This document shows, piece after piece, positions 9,330-17,951 of a stretch of DNA of 64,000 nt (its first letter is position 1; each line of letters opens with the position of its first letter). Origin of the DNA: Bosea sp. 685 (GTDB lineage: Bacteria; Pseudomonadota; Alphaproteobacteria; Rhizobiales; Beijerinckiaceae). Below the pieces are notes generated by a model. That model saw only the letters and a program-made list of their open reading frames with translations. It searched no databases and had not been told where the DNA came from. Position numbers and translations under genes: made by a program. The stretch covers positions 3,038,001 through 3,102,000 of the forward strand of contig NZ_CP134779.1 in NCBI RefSeq assembly GCF_031884435.1, written 5' to 3'.

Positions 9330-10439
9330 TCAGATATCCGCCCCGGTGCGCGCGCGGACCTTCGCGGCCTTGGTCGCGTCGCCGCCATGATAGATGTTGC
9401 TGGCGAGGTATTGCCTGAGCGCGAAGCGACAGAGCACGCCCATGACGGCCGCCAGCGGCACCGCCAGCAGCAGGCCGACGAAGCCGAACAGCGTGCCGAA
9501 GGCGAGAAGCGCGAACATCAGCCAGACCGGATGCACGCCGATCGAGCCACCGACGAATTTCGGCTGGAAGATGTTGCCTTCGAGGAACTGGCCCGCGGCG
9601 AAAACGGCGAGCGTCGCCAGCGGCCAGGTCCAGTCCGGCCAGAACTGGACGATGGCGACGCCGACCGCGAGCACGAGCCCCGTCAGCGAGCCGACATAAG
9701 GAATGAAGGAGAGGAAGCCGCTGATGATGCCGATCAACGCGCCGAAATTGACGCCGAGCAGGCTCAGACCCACCGCATAGAAGATACCGAGCAGCAGGCA
9801 GACCAGCGCCTGGCCGCGCAGGAAGCCGGCGATGGCGACGTCCATCTCGTTAAGCAGGCCGCGAATGGTATCGCGATGGTCGAGCGGCAGCCAGCCATCG
9901 ACGGTCGCGATCATGCGGTCCCAATCGACGAGCAGGTAGAAGGCGATCACCGGCGTCAGCACCAGGAGCGAAAACACCCCGATGATGGCGGTGCCGCCGG
10001 TCCAGAGCGACTGAAGCACGCTGCCGACCCATTTGGTGCCCTCGCCGACGAGATTGCCGAGCGAACTCTGGGCCTCGGTGGCGAGCTTCGCGCCGCCAAG
10101 CCGCTCCAGCCAGGGTGCGCCGCGCTCCAGCACGAGCGCTTGAAGCTTCGCCGCGTCGGCGGGCAGACGCTGGACCAGCCCGGCCAGCTGCTGGCCGAGC
10201 AGCGGCGCGAGCAGCACCAGCGCCAGCACGAAGACCAGCAGGAAGACAAACAGGATGACGATCGTCGCCGCGAGCCGGCCCATCCCCATCCTTTCCAGCC
10301 GGTCGGCCAAGGGATCGAGCAGATAGGCCAGCGCCAGCGCCGCGACGAAGGGCAGCAGCACGTCGCGCAGCAGCACGAGCAGCAGCACGAACACGACGAG
10401 CGAGGCCAGCCAGAAGCCGATTTGACGTTGCAGGGTCAT
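9330..10439 (-). CDS. AI-2E family transporter (PerM-like membrane protein)
   Basis: Polytopic inner-membrane protein of 369 residues in the AI-2E/PerM family (formerly UPF0118). The N-terminal pair of helices (LASLVVFVLLLVLLRDVLLP and AATIVILFVFLLVFVLALVL) is followed by a soluble region at about 90-150. The conserved central and C-terminal helices include GFLSFIPYVGSLTGLVLAVG and the C-terminal FGFVGLLLAVPLAAV motif. The substrate is unknown; the family name does not prove autoinducer export. It lies upstream of hdaA in the same operon, with a CDP-alcohol phosphatidyltransferase further upstream. Confidence 0.9.
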   Translation of the reverse strand: MTLQRQIGFWLASLVVFVLLLVLLRDVLLPFVAALALAYLLDPLADRLERMGMGRLAATIVILFVFLLVFVLALVLLAPLLGQQLAGLVQRLPADAAKLQALVLERGAPWLERLGGAKLATEAQSSLGNLVGEGTKWVGSVLQSLWTGGTAIIGVFSLLVLTPVIAFYLLVDWDRMIATVDGWLPLDHRDTIRGLLNEMDVAIAGFLRGQALVCLLLGIFYAVGLSLLGVNFGALIGIISGFLSFIPYVGSLTGLVLAVGVAIVQFWPDWTWPLATLAVFAAGQFLEGNIFQPKFVGGSIGVHPVWLMFALLAFGTLFGFVGLLLAVPLAAVMGVLCRFALRQYLASNIYHGGDATKAAKVRARTGADI

Positions 10440-10463
10440 CGATCCAGGCCCCTAATGCGGGAT

Positions 10464-10490
10464 GCGAAGAAGTGGAAACCGACCTTTCGC
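10464..10490. repeat. Degenerate copy of repeat module A
   Basis: GCGAAGAAGTGGAAACCGAC followed by CTTTCGC. This is a worn version of the module GCGAAAAAGTGGGNACCGG...TTTTTCGC seen intact near 13980, 40050 and 46630. It lies in the 193-bp gap between the AI-2E and CDP-alcohol phosphatidyltransferase genes, where I see nothing else. Confidence 0.6.
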
Positions 10491-10632
10491 ATGAATCCGG
10501 CTCTCACTTGTCGATCAGAAGCGGACACAAAGCTTTGTGGGTCGGTAATCATGCGCTGCACAAATGGGCGAAGCGGACGAAAGTTCCAAGAGCGCCCGAG
10601 ATCACCGCCGCCCTTCCCGGCTGCCAGCAGCC

Positions 10633-11163
10633 TCACGCCGCCATGTGCCGCAGCCAGAAGGTGAGATAGGCGGTCATCGAGCCGAGCGTCAACAGCGCCA
10701 CCAGAAGCTGGCCAAGCTGCATGGCTTGCCCCGGATCGACACCGAAGGCGCGCGAGCCCAGCACCAGCGCGGCGAAGGCGATCTGCGCGGCGGTATTGAG
10801 CTTGCTGACGATGAAGGGCGCGATCTCGACCGGCCGCTCCATCACCCAGGACAGGATCACGGCCGAGACGATCATGACGTCGCGCGACACCACCAGGATG
10901 ACGAGCCAGGAGGGTATGGCCCCGACTATGGCCAGGGTGATGTAGATCGAGACGATCAGCGCCTTGTCGGCCACGGGGTCGAGATAGGCGCCGAGTTCGC
11001 TGGCCATGTCGAAGCGCTTGGCGATGAAGCCATCGACGGCGTCCGATACGCCCGCCGCCACGAAGATGATGAAGGCAAGCTGCCAGCGCGCATCGATGAT
11101 CATGACGATCACGAGCGGCACCAGGATGAGGCGGCCGATGGTGATCAGGTTGGGAAGCGTCAT
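10633..11163 (-). CDS. CDP-alcohol phosphatidyltransferase (PgsA / cardiolipin-synthase-like)
   Basis: Small integral membrane enzyme (176 residues) that transfers a phosphatidyl group from a CDP-lipid to an alcohol. The signature is present: Asp41, Asp44-Gly45, Ala48, Gly58, Asp62 and Asp66 in [11 protein letters not shown]...[10 protein letters not shown], with Lys where Arg is usual. About five hydrophobic helices follow the N-terminal [10 protein letters not shown], typical of PgsA and bacterial two-substrate cardiolipin synthases. The acceptor (glycerol phosphate or phosphatidylglycerol) cannot be read from the sequence. It is divergent from purM and first in the run towards AI-2E and hdaA. 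Confidence 0.85.
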   Translation of the reverse strand: MTLPNLITIGRLILVPLVIVMIIDARWQLAFIIFVAAGVSDAVDGFIAKRFDMASELGAYLDPVADKALIVSIYITLAIVGAIPSWLVILVVSRDVMIVSAVILSWVMERPVEIAPFIVSKLNTAAQIAFAALVLGSRAFGVDPGQAMQLGQLLVALLTLGSMTAYLTFWLRHMAA

Positions 11164-11302
11164 GCGATGGGGTTCGCGCAGGCGGGGCCGTGACGCTAGA
11201 ACCCGAATCGGTGGATCGGCAAGGGCGAAAGCGCTGTCCCGGCTTGCAAGCGGCGCCGCGCTTGCCTATCGCTCGCCTCAAAGCAGGATGAGGCCGCAGA
11301 TC

Positions 11303-12376
11303 ATGACAAAGCCCGGCGCGAACGGACTGACCTATGCGCAGGCAGGCGTCGACATCGACGCCGGCAACGCCATGGTCGACGCCATCAAGCCACTCGTACG
11401 CTCGACGCGCCGTCCCGGCGCCGACGCCGAGATCGGCGGCTTCGGCGGTTTGTTCGATCTCAAAGCCGCCGGCTTCAACGATCCGATCCTGGTCGCCGCC
11501 AATGACGGCGTCGGCACCAAGGTCAAGATCGCGATCGAAAGCGGGCTGCATGCGACGATCGGCATCGACCTCGTCGCGATGTGCGTCAACGACCTTGTCG
11601 TGCAAGGCGCCGAGCCGTTGCTCTTCCTCGACTACTACGCCACCGGCAAGCTCGACCCCAAGGTTGGCGTGGAGATCGTGCGCGGCATCGCCGATGGCTG
11701 CCGGCAGGCGGGTTGCGCGCTGATCGGCGGGGAGACCGCCGAGATGCCCGGCATGTATGCCGACAAGGATTACGATCTCGCGGGCTTCGCGGTCGGCGCA
11801 GCCGAGCGCGGGACGCTGCTGCCGCGTGCCGATCTCGCGGCGGGCGACATCGTCTTCGGCCTGCCCTCCTCCGGCGTGCATTCCAACGGCTACTCGCTGG
11901 TCCGCCGCATCGTTACGCTGGCCGGATTGGGTTGGGACGCGCCCGCTCCCTTCGCGCCTGGCCAGAGCCTGGCCGAGGCGCTGCTGACCCCGACGCGGAT
12001 CTATGTGAAGACCCTGCTCGCGGCGTTGAAGGCGACGGACGGCATCAAGGCCCTCGCCCATATCACCGGCGGCGGTTTTCCCGACAATATCCCTCGCGTC
12101 CTGCCCGAAGGGCTCGGCGTCTCGCTCGATCTCTCGGCCATCTCAGTCCCGCCCGTCTTCGCCTGGCTTGCGACGACCGGCGGCGTCGTCGAGCGCGAGA
12201 TGCTGCGCACCTTCAATTGCGGTATCGGCATGATTGTCGCCGCCGACGCCGCCAAGGCCGATGAGGTCGAGGCCGCCCTGAAGGCCGCCGGCGAACTCGC
12301 CATCCGGTTGGGCGAGGTCGTCTCGCTCGCCGCCGGCGACGAGCCCGTCAGCTATCGCGGCAAGCTCGCCCTGTGA
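11303..12376 (+). CDS. purM: Phosphoribosylformylglycinamidine cyclo-ligase (AIR synthetase)
   Basis: Fifth step of de novo purine synthesis, closing the imidazole ring with ATP. The 357-residue protein shows [62 protein letters not shown] and [13 protein letters not shown], all typical PurM motifs. ATG 11303 is preferred (GAGG 9 bases upstream); ATG 11288 is also in frame. Its stop overlaps the purN start in a GTGA arrangement, so the two are cotranslated. Confidence 0.96.
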   Translation: MTKPGANGLTYAQAGVDIDAGNAMVDAIKPLVRSTRRPGADAEIGGFGGLFDLKAAGFNDPILVAANDGVGTKVKIAIESGLHATIGIDLVAMCVNDLVVQGAEPLLFLDYYATGKLDPKVGVEIVRGIADGCRQAGCALIGGETAEMPGMYADKDYDLAGFAVGAAERGTLLPRADLAAGDIVFGLPSSGVHSNGYSLVRRIVTLAGLGWDAPAPFAPGQSLAEALLTPTRIYVKTLLAALKATDGIKALAHITGGGFPDNIPRVLPEGLGVSLDLSAISVPPVFAWLATTGGVVEREMLRTFNCGIGMIVAADAAKADEVEAALKAAGELAIRLGEVVSLAAGDEPVSYRGKLAL

Positions 12377-12996
12377 GCACGCCGATCCTCCGCAAGCGCA
12401 CCGCGGTCCTGATCTCCGGGCGCGGTTCCAACATGCAGTCGTTGGCGCAGGCCGCGCAGGCGGATGATTTTCCCGCCGAGATCGCGCTCGTGCTGTCGAA
12501 CATCCCCGGCGCCGGCGGGCTCGAGCGCGCCAGCGCCTTGGGTATCGCGACCGCGACGGTGGATCACCGCGCCTTCAACAGGGATCGCGAGGCCTTCGAG
12601 CGCGCCATGGACGAGGTCCTGCGCATCAACCAGATCGAGCTGATCGCGCTCGCCGGCTTCATGCGGATCATGACGCCCTGGTTCGTCCGGCGCTGGGAAG
12701 GGCGGTTGATCAACATCCACCCTTCGCTGCTGCCGCTGTTCAAGGGCACGCATACGCACCGCCAGGCGCTTGAGGCCGGCGTCACGGAGCATGGCTGCAG
12801 CGTGCATTTCGTCGTGCCCGAGCTCGATGCCGGACCTGTGATCGCCCAGGCCAAGGTCCCCGTGCTGCCGGGAGACGACGAGGACAGCCTGAGCCAGCGC
12901 GTGCTGGCGCAGGAGCTCACGCTTTATCCGCGCGGGCTGGCCGAGGTCGCCTCGGGCCGTGTCGCGCTGGTCGAGGGCACGGTCGCGCGGCTCTGA
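12373..12996 (+). CDS. purN: Phosphoribosylglycinamide formyltransferase 1
   Basis: Third step of purine synthesis: transfers formyl from 10-formyl-tetrahydrofolate to GAR. The 207-residue protein has [13 protein letters not shown] near the N-terminus, the catalytic region [26 protein letters not shown] (catalytic Asn and His) and [15 protein letters not shown]. The start codon is GTG, sharing bases with the purM stop. The last 73 bases overlap the 3' end of a convergent WYL regulator gene. Confidence 0.96.
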   Translation: MSTPILRKRTAVLISGRGSNMQSLAQAAQADDFPAEIALVLSNIPGAGGLERASALGIATATVDHRAFNRDREAFERAMDEVLRINQIELIALAGFMRIMTPWFVRRWEGRLINIHPSLLPLFKGTHTHRQALEAGVTEHGCSVHFVVPELDAGPVIAQAKVPVLPGDDEDSLSQRVLAQELTLYPRGLAEVASGRVALVEGTVARL

Positions 12997-13712
12997 GCCG
13001 CCTCCCGCTGCTCGCAAGCGACCCTGTCGCGCTCATCCTCCTGCTGCTGCCAGCGTCGCAACAGATCGGCGCGCCGCGCCGGGTAGCGCTCCTCGCGCAA
13101 GGTGAGGTCGGTGATGCGGTCGGTGCGGAAATGGCGGAACGCCTCGCGCAACTCGCACCAGGCGATAACGATGCGCACCCGCTCGTAGAAGGTCATGCCG
13201 ATCGGCCAGATCATACGCTGCGATTCCCGCCCCGCTTCGTCGCGATAGCGGATCGAGAGCTTGCGGCCTTGCCGGATCGCGGCGCGGACGCCGGCGACAT
13301 CGACCTGGTCGACCGGCTTCTCCGAGCCATAGGCGGGGGCGAACAAGGCACCATCGAGCAGGATCGGCTTGAGATGCGTCGGCAGCACGGCCGCGACCTT
13401 GCTGACCACATCCTCGGCTGCGCGCGCCAGAACAGGATCGGCCCGCTCGCTGAGCCAGCGCATGCCGACGAGAACCGCCTCGATCTCGTCGGGCGACAGC
13501 ATCAGCGGCGGCAGGTCGAAGCCGGCGTCGAGGACATAGCCGATACCGGCCTCGCCCCTGACCGGCACGCCCTGGCGCATCAGCGCGGCGATGTCACGAT
13601 AAACGGTGCGAACCGAGACATCGAGCTCGGCGGCGAGCGTATCGGCCGTCACGGGCCGGCGCCGCCGGCGCAGGCTCTGGATCAGATCGAGCAATCGTTC
13701 GGCGCGCTGCAT
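12924..13712 (-). CDS. WYL-domain (YafY family) transcriptional regulator
   Basis: DeoR-like regulator with an N-terminal winged helix (MQRAERLLDLIQSLRRRRRP, then TADTLAAELDVSVRTVYRDI) and a WYL sensing domain (RKLSIRYRDEAGRESQRMIW). About 262 residues from ATG 13712, where GGAAACAAAG precedes the start; the open frame continues upstream but outside the conserved fold. The Ala/Ser/Thr-rich tail of about 30 residues is antisense to the end of purN and looks like a read-on past the usual terminus. The regulator is divergent from the remains of a GST gene, which was probably its original target. Confidence 0.85.
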   Translation of the reverse strand: MQRAERLLDLIQSLRRRRRPVTADTLAAELDVSVRTVYRDIAALMRQGVPVRGEAGIGYVLDAGFDLPPLMLSPDEIEAVLVGMRWLSERADPVLARAAEDVVSKVAAVLPTHLKPILLDGALFAPAYGSEKPVDQVDVAGVRAAIRQGRKLSIRYRDEAGRESQRMIWPIGMTFYERVRIVIAWCELREAFRHFRTDRITDLTLREERYPARRADLLRRWQQQEDERDRVACEQREAAQSRATVPSTSATRPEATSASPRG

Positions 13713-13830
13713 GTTCTTTGTTTCCACCCGAGCTTCGTCAGGTTCAGGATGGCTCAGCCTGCTGACGAATCCTGTCAGGAGCGTGGCAGTAGCGTCCAGG
13801 CCAGCGAGAATGCCAAGAGGAAATCGCGCG

Positions 13831-14260
13831 ATGGTCATCCGGCACGGTTTCGGGCCGGGCTTGCGCCTGTCCGATCCGAGCCCGTTCTGCATCAAGGCCG
13901 CGATCCTGCTGCGGATGTCGGGGCTACCGTTCCAGCGCGTGACCGGGAACATGCGCAGCGCGCCCAAGAGCAGGGCGCGAAAAAGTGGGCACCGGTTTTT
14001 CGCAGGAAAAATACTATAAAATATTGTAATCTATCATATTTTTCGCATTTTGGCGATTTCGTCCGCATGAGACGTGATCTAGCGATACGCCTTGCGGCGG
14101 CGACGCGGTGCTGAGCGCTTTCACGATGTCGGCGCTCAGCCCGATCTTCGACTCCGCCATCCGCGGCGTCGTCGAAACCCACCCCAGTCTCGTCGCTTAT
14201 GAAGCGCGGATCAGGGCGCGTTTCTTTCTGGAAGCCGCAGCCGTCAGAGCGGCCGCTTGA
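13831..14260 (+). pseudogene. Glutathione S-transferase gene remnant, middle replaced by repeat
   Basis: From ATG 13831 the frame reads like the N-terminal thioredoxin-fold start of a metaxin-like bacterial GST: HGFGPGLRLSDPSPFCIKAA, LLRMSGLPF and SAPKS. It then runs into a dispersed repeat (13975-14083) and stops at 14019. Shifted by one frame, 14108-14260 encodes a fitting GST C-terminus: LSAFTMSALSPIFDSAIRGV, ETHPSLVAYEARIRARFF. Roughly 100 or more central residues are missing. Reading these two pieces as one dead gene is inference from their order, strand and family resemblance. The 3' end overlaps the tail of the gene on the other strand. Confidence 0.55.
13975..14083. repeat. Composite dispersed repeat, modules A + B
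   Basis: Module A (GCGCGAAAAAGTGGGCACCG, then GTTTTTCGC) at 13975-14004 is followed by an AT-rich linker. A degenerate module B follows at about 14036-14083; its reverse complement GCTAGATCACGTCTCATGCG aligns with the module B copy at 39966-40019. The element sits inside the broken GST gene. Confidence 0.75.
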
Positions 14261-14606
14261 GCTTGCAGGTGTCGATGAACTGCAAACCCTTCTCGCGCGC
14301 CGTGTCGTTGAAATAGCCGGTGTCGCGAAAAGCCTGGATCTCGTCCTTGGACATGGCGTTGACCGTGCCCTTGGCGTAGCAGCTGCACGGCGTATGCACC
14401 GCCTCGCGGGTCGTCTGCAGCAGCTGCGACTGGGTGTGCAGGCAGGCGTCGAAGGCGCGCAGCTGGATCATGTAGGGGGTGAGGTTCTTCGCCGTCGGAT
14501 CCGGCGGCGGGAGCGGCGCGGAGCTGCTCGCGGCCAGCACGACCGAGCCCATCAGCACAGACAATCCACCGGCCAAAACGACCGCACCCATCCGCCGCAT
14601 CATCAT
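14244..14606 (-). CDS. Secreted small hypothetical protein
   Basis: About 120 residues from the ATG at 14606. The N-terminus (MMMRRMGAVVLAGGL, hydrophobic to VVLAASS) is a Sec signal peptide with a likely cleavage after ALAA-like residues. The mature part has four cysteines (one in RAFDACLHTQS, a CSC pair and one in DTCKLKRPL), suggesting disulfide bonds in the periplasm. I do not recognise the family. It lies alone between the GST remnant and the molybdopterin oxidoreductase, with no clear ribosome site. Confidence 0.65.
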   Translation of the reverse strand: MMMRRMGAVVLAGGLSVLMGSVVLAASSSAPLPPPDPTAKNLTPYMIQLRAFDACLHTQSQLLQTTREAVHTPCSCYAKGTVNAMSKDEIQAFRDTGYFNDTAREKGLQFIDTCKLKRPL

Positions 14607-14712
14607 GATTTCACAAGCCCTAAGAAAACGGGCCCCTGATCGCATGATTCATGCCTCGCCCGCGCGTCGGCGATGGTTCACAGCGCCCCGCAAAGGTCAA
14701 GAGCGCGGAAGG

Positions 14713-16800
14713 TCACGCCCGCTTGATCCACACCTTCACGTCATGAAAAGCAGCGCCGCCGAAGGGGGCTACGGCGTCCGCTCCCGTGATCGTGTTGATG
14801 CCGCGCCCATGCCTGTGCGCCGCATTGGGCCAGATCGACTCGGCAATGACGACGCCGCGCACCAACCCCTCGAACAGTACGGCATGGAGATACACGCTGC
14901 CGCGGCTGTTGCCGACCACGACTTCGTCATCGGCGGCGATGCCAAGCTTTTCCGCGTCACCGGGATGCAGCATCAGCGTCGGCCGCCCCTCCTTCTTCTG
15001 GGAGCCCGGGGTCTCGGTGAAGGTCGAGTTCAGGAAGCTGCGCGCCGGGCTCGTCGCCAGGCGGAAGGGGTGCTCCGCATCAGCACTCTCGATGACGGCC
15101 CAGTAGTCGGGCAGCACCGGCATCTGCTCGTAAGGACCGACCGTGCCGGCATTGGCGTTGGGCACCTTCGGCCAATCCGGCTTGAAGCGGAATTTCTTGT
15201 CGCGGTAGCCGAAACCATCGAGATAATGCGCCGTGCGATAATCCGGCTGCACGTCATGGAAATCATTGGCGATCAATTCGTCGAGCGTGCCGCGCCCGCT
15301 CTCGCGCAACGTCCAGTCGACGATCTCGCGCGGCGACATCTGGAAGCCGCGATGCTGCGCACCGAGCCGCTCGGCGAGCGCACTGACGACCTCATGGTTC
15401 GAGCGGCATTCGCCCGGCGGATCGACCAGCTTGCCGCCCCACATGATGTGCTGGTGGCCGCCGCCCTGATAGATGTCGTCATGCTCCATGAACTGGGTCG
15501 CCGGCAGCACGATATCAGCCATCTGAGCCGTCTCGGTCATGAACTGCTCATGGACCACGGTGAACAGGTCGTCGCGGGCAAAGCCCTGCTTGACCAGTTC
15601 CTGCTCGGGCGCGACCGAGATCGGATTGGTGTTCTGGATGAACAGCGCCTTGACCGGCCCGCCTTGCCGCAGTGCCTCGGCATCGCCGGTCAGAACGCGG
15701 CCGATCTGCGACTGATCGAGCTGGCGAATTTTCGGATCGATGAGGTCGAGCCCCTCGATCAGGCTCTTGCGCCATTTGTAGATGCCGCTGTTGCTGTGGA
15801 AGGCGCCGCCGCCCTCATATTGCCAGGCTCCTGTAACGGTTGGCACAGACAGCGCCGCATGCATCGAGACCGCACCATTACGCTGGCGGGCAAAACCATA
15901 GCCCAGCCGGAAGAAGCTCTTCTTGCGCGTGCCGACGAGAGCCGCGAACTCTTCGATCTGCGCGACCTCGAGCCCGGTGATCGCAGCCGCCCATTCCGGC
16001 GTGCGGCCGGCGAGATGCGCCTCCAGCTCGTCTGGAGCATCGGTGTGCCGCGCCAGATAGTCGCGGTCGGCATGGCCATCACGGAAGAGGACATGCATCA
16101 CCGCGCAGGCCAGCGCCGCATCCGTGCCCGGCCGCAGCACCAAGGCGAGGTCGGCCTGGGCGAGCGTGGCATTGTGATAGATGTCGATGGCGACGATCTT
16201 GGCGCCGCGCGTCTTCCGCGCCTTGACGGCGTGGTGCATCACATTGACCTGGGTGTGCACGGCATTGGTGCCCCAGATCACCACGCAATCCGACTTGGCC
16301 ATCTCGCGCGGATCCGGGCCTGCGAGGCGGCCCGTGCCGGCGATGAAGCCGGTCCAGGCCATGGTGGTGCAGATCGTCGAATATTGACCGGAATAGCCCT
16401 TGGCGTGGCGCAGGCGGTTGATGCCGTCGCGCATGACGAGGCCCATTGTGCCCGCATAGTAATAGGGCCAGACGGCCTGCGCGCCGTGCTCGTGCTCGAT
16501 CGCCAGGAAACGCCGCGCGATCTCGTCGAGTGCCTCGTCCCAGGATATCCGCTCGAACTGGCCCGAGCCCTTCGGGCCGGTCCTGCGCAGCGGGTGGAGC
16601 AGCCGGTCGGGATGGTGGATGCGCTCGGAATAACGCGCGACCTTGGCGCAGATCACCCCGTCCGTATAGCTCTGGCGCTTGCTGCCGCGCACACGCCCTA
16701 TGCTGCGCCCATCGATGACCTCGACCTCCAGAGAACAGGCGGAGGGGCAGTCATGCGGGCAAACCGATGGCAGATGGGCGATGCGGGGGAGCTCAGTCAT
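14713..16800 (-). CDS. Molybdopterin-dependent oxidoreductase with 4Fe-4S site
   Basis: Stand-alone 695-residue enzyme of the DMSO-reductase superfamily (bis-MGD molybdenum cofactor). The N-terminal Fe-S motif is Cys14-x3-Cys18-x3-Cys22 with Cys51 (SVCPHDCPSACS, then VICAKV). The central domains include WGTNAVHTQVN and FRLGYGFARQRNG, and the C-terminal MGD-binding beta-barrel includes ATSPARSFLNSTF and DEVVVGNSRGSV. No Tat signal is visible, so it is probably cytoplasmic. No electron-transfer subunit or Mo-cofactor chaperone lies nearby. The substrate is unknown; formate-dehydrogenase and thiosulfate/polysulfide-reductase branches are related. Confidence 0.85.
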   Translation of the reverse strand: MTELPRIAHLPSVCPHDCPSACSLEVEVIDGRSIGRVRGSKRQSYTDGVICAKVARYSERIHHPDRLLHPLRRTGPKGSGQFERISWDEALDEIARRFLAIEHEHGAQAVWPYYYAGTMGLVMRDGINRLRHAKGYSGQYSTICTTMAWTGFIAGTGRLAGPDPREMAKSDCVVIWGTNAVHTQVNVMHHAVKARKTRGAKIVAIDIYHNATLAQADLALVLRPGTDAALACAVMHVLFRDGHADRDYLARHTDAPDELEAHLAGRTPEWAAAITGLEVAQIEEFAALVGTRKKSFFRLGYGFARQRNGAVSMHAALSVPTVTGAWQYEGGGAFHSNSGIYKWRKSLIEGLDLIDPKIRQLDQSQIGRVLTGDAEALRQGGPVKALFIQNTNPISVAPEQELVKQGFARDDLFTVVHEQFMTETAQMADIVLPATQFMEHDDIYQGGGHQHIMWGGKLVDPPGECRSNHEVVSALAERLGAQHRGFQMSPREIVDWTLRESGRGTLDELIANDFHDVQPDYRTAHYLDGFGYRDKKFRFKPDWPKVPNANAGTVGPYEQMPVLPDYWAVIESADAEHPFRLATSPARSFLNSTFTETPGSQKKEGRPTLMLHPGDAEKLGIAADDEVVVGNSRGSVYLHAVLFEGLVRGVVIAESIWPNAAHRHGRGINTITGADAVAPFGGAAFHDVKVWIKRA

Positions 16801-16976
16801 AACTGCTTATTAGACGAGTTTCAGAGCAGGAGAAATGGCGTGCCCACGCCGTCACCCTTTCCCAACGCGCCTCGGGTGCGGCAGATACGCGGGTGTCAAC
16901 CGGCGGTTAACACTAACGAGTCAAGTTGAATGAGGTTGTGTTCGAAAAGGCGCCGCTTGCGCCGGAGTTCTCATCG

Positions 16977-17798
16977 ATGCGTTGCGTTGTGTTCCTGGCG
17001 GGCCTGCTGGCCTGTCTCGTCCTTTCGTCCGGCCAGCGCGCTTCTGCGCAGTCGAGCGACTACACCACCCTCACCTCGCCCGAATCTGCGCAGCACTGGA
17101 ATCTGACGCTGGGAGCCGGCCTGCGCTACCAGCCCGATTATTCAGGCTCCAACAACTATGTCTTCCGGCCGCGCCCGATCATCTCGCTCGGCAAGGGCGT
17201 GAAGAGCACCTGGTGGGTGGCCGAGGATGATGCTCTCTCGATCGGCTTCTTCTCCGGCAAGGGCTGGCGCATCGGCTTCTCCGGCAATCTGCTCTGGGAG
17301 CGCAAGGCCAGCACCAACCCCGCTCTGGTCGCGGTTCCCGACACGAAGTTCGGATTCGAGGCCGGCGGCTTCGCCGAGTTCTACCCGGCCTCTTGGCTGC
17401 GTGCCCGCGTCGATCTGCGGCGCGGCTTCATTGCCCATGACGCGCTGGTCGCCGAACTCAAGCTCGACGCCATCGCCAGGGTCGGCCAGTGGTCGTTCGG
17501 CGCCGGTCCGCGCATGAGCATCGTCGGCGCCGATTATCTGCGGACCTATTTCGGGTCCTATCCCGGCGTCGCCGGCACCGGCGGGCTGCTGCAGCGCTTC
17601 AATGCCGGGGTCCATTCCTATGGCGCGATCGCGCAGGCGACCTATAACTGGTCCGAGCGCCTCTCGACCACGACCTATATCGAGTACAAGCGCCTGGTCG
17701 GCGACGCAGCCAAGGCGCCGATCGTGAAAACCTATGGCTCGCGCGACTCGATCACGCTCGGCATCTCGGCAAGCTACGCCTTCGATCTCGGCTTCTGA
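16977..17798 (+). CDS. MipA/OmpV family outer membrane protein
   Basis: Outer-membrane beta-barrel of the MipA/OmpV family (scaffold or porin-like). ATG 16977 gives 273 residues with a clear signal peptide (MRCVVFLAGLLACLVLSSGQ, cleavage after ASAQ). Alternating amphipathic strands follow, such as WNLTLGAGLRYQPDYSGS and FRPRPIISLGKG, and the protein ends in the C-terminal aromatic LGF expected of outer-membrane barrels. An in-frame TTG at 16926 would put 17 non-signal residues in front and is rejected. A strong terminator follows. Confidence 0.85.
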   Translation: MRCVVFLAGLLACLVLSSGQRASAQSSDYTTLTSPESAQHWNLTLGAGLRYQPDYSGSNNYVFRPRPIISLGKGVKSTWWVAEDDALSIGFFSGKGWRIGFSGNLLWERKASTNPALVAVPDTKFGFEAGGFAEFYPASWLRARVDLRRGFIAHDALVAELKLDAIARVGQWSFGAGPRMSIVGADYLRTYFGSYPGVAGTGGLLQRFNAGVHSYGAIAQATYNWSERLSTTTYIEYKRLVGDAAKAPIVKTYGSRDSITLGISASYAFDLGF

Positions 17799-17812
17799 GC
17801 GCGAACTCCGGA

Positions 17813-17843
17813 CCCCGTGGGCCAGGACCAGGCCACGGGGTTT
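17813..17843 (+). terminator. Rho-independent terminator of the MipA gene
   Basis: Stem CCCCGTGG (17813-17820) and CCACGGGG (17833-17840), 12-base loop, then TTT. It lies 15 bases after the MipA stop codon. Confidence 0.7.
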
Positions 17844-17869
17844 CATCGGCAAGGCCTACGCACTATATC

Positions 17870-17884
17870 CTCTAGAGACTAGAG
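17870..17884. promoter_or_regulatory. Candidate MerR-family operator
   Basis: Dyad CTCTAG - AGA - CTAGAG, 68 bases upstream of the MerR start. Spacing and sequence resemble operators of metal-responsive MerR proteins, which sit between the -35 and -10 boxes. The right arm also belongs to the edge of a dispersed repeat, so chance symmetry is possible. Confidence 0.4.
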
Positions 17885-17929
17885 CATCGACCCGAGAAGT
17901 GGGAACCGGTTTTCGGGGCAAGCCGATGC
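17881..17929. repeat. Dispersed repeat module A in MerR leader
   Basis: AGAGCATCGACCCGAGAAGT, GGGAACCGGTTTTCGGGGCA, then AGCCGATGC. Outer arms GCATCG and CGATGC. It ends ten bases before the MerR ribosome site and could fold in the 5' leader. Confidence 0.75.
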
Positions 17930-17951
17930 AGAGGATTAGGAGGTCATCGTG

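Noticed and set aside
10436..12061. 541-residue open frame on the minus strand across the phosphatidyltransferase and purM
   Set aside because: It runs antisense through purM and out of frame through the phosphatidyltransferase gene, whose motifs are in another frame.
14479..16929. 816-residue open frame opposite the molybdopterin oxidoreductase
   Set aside because: The minus-strand gene has clear Fe-S and cofactor motifs; the opposite frame has none.
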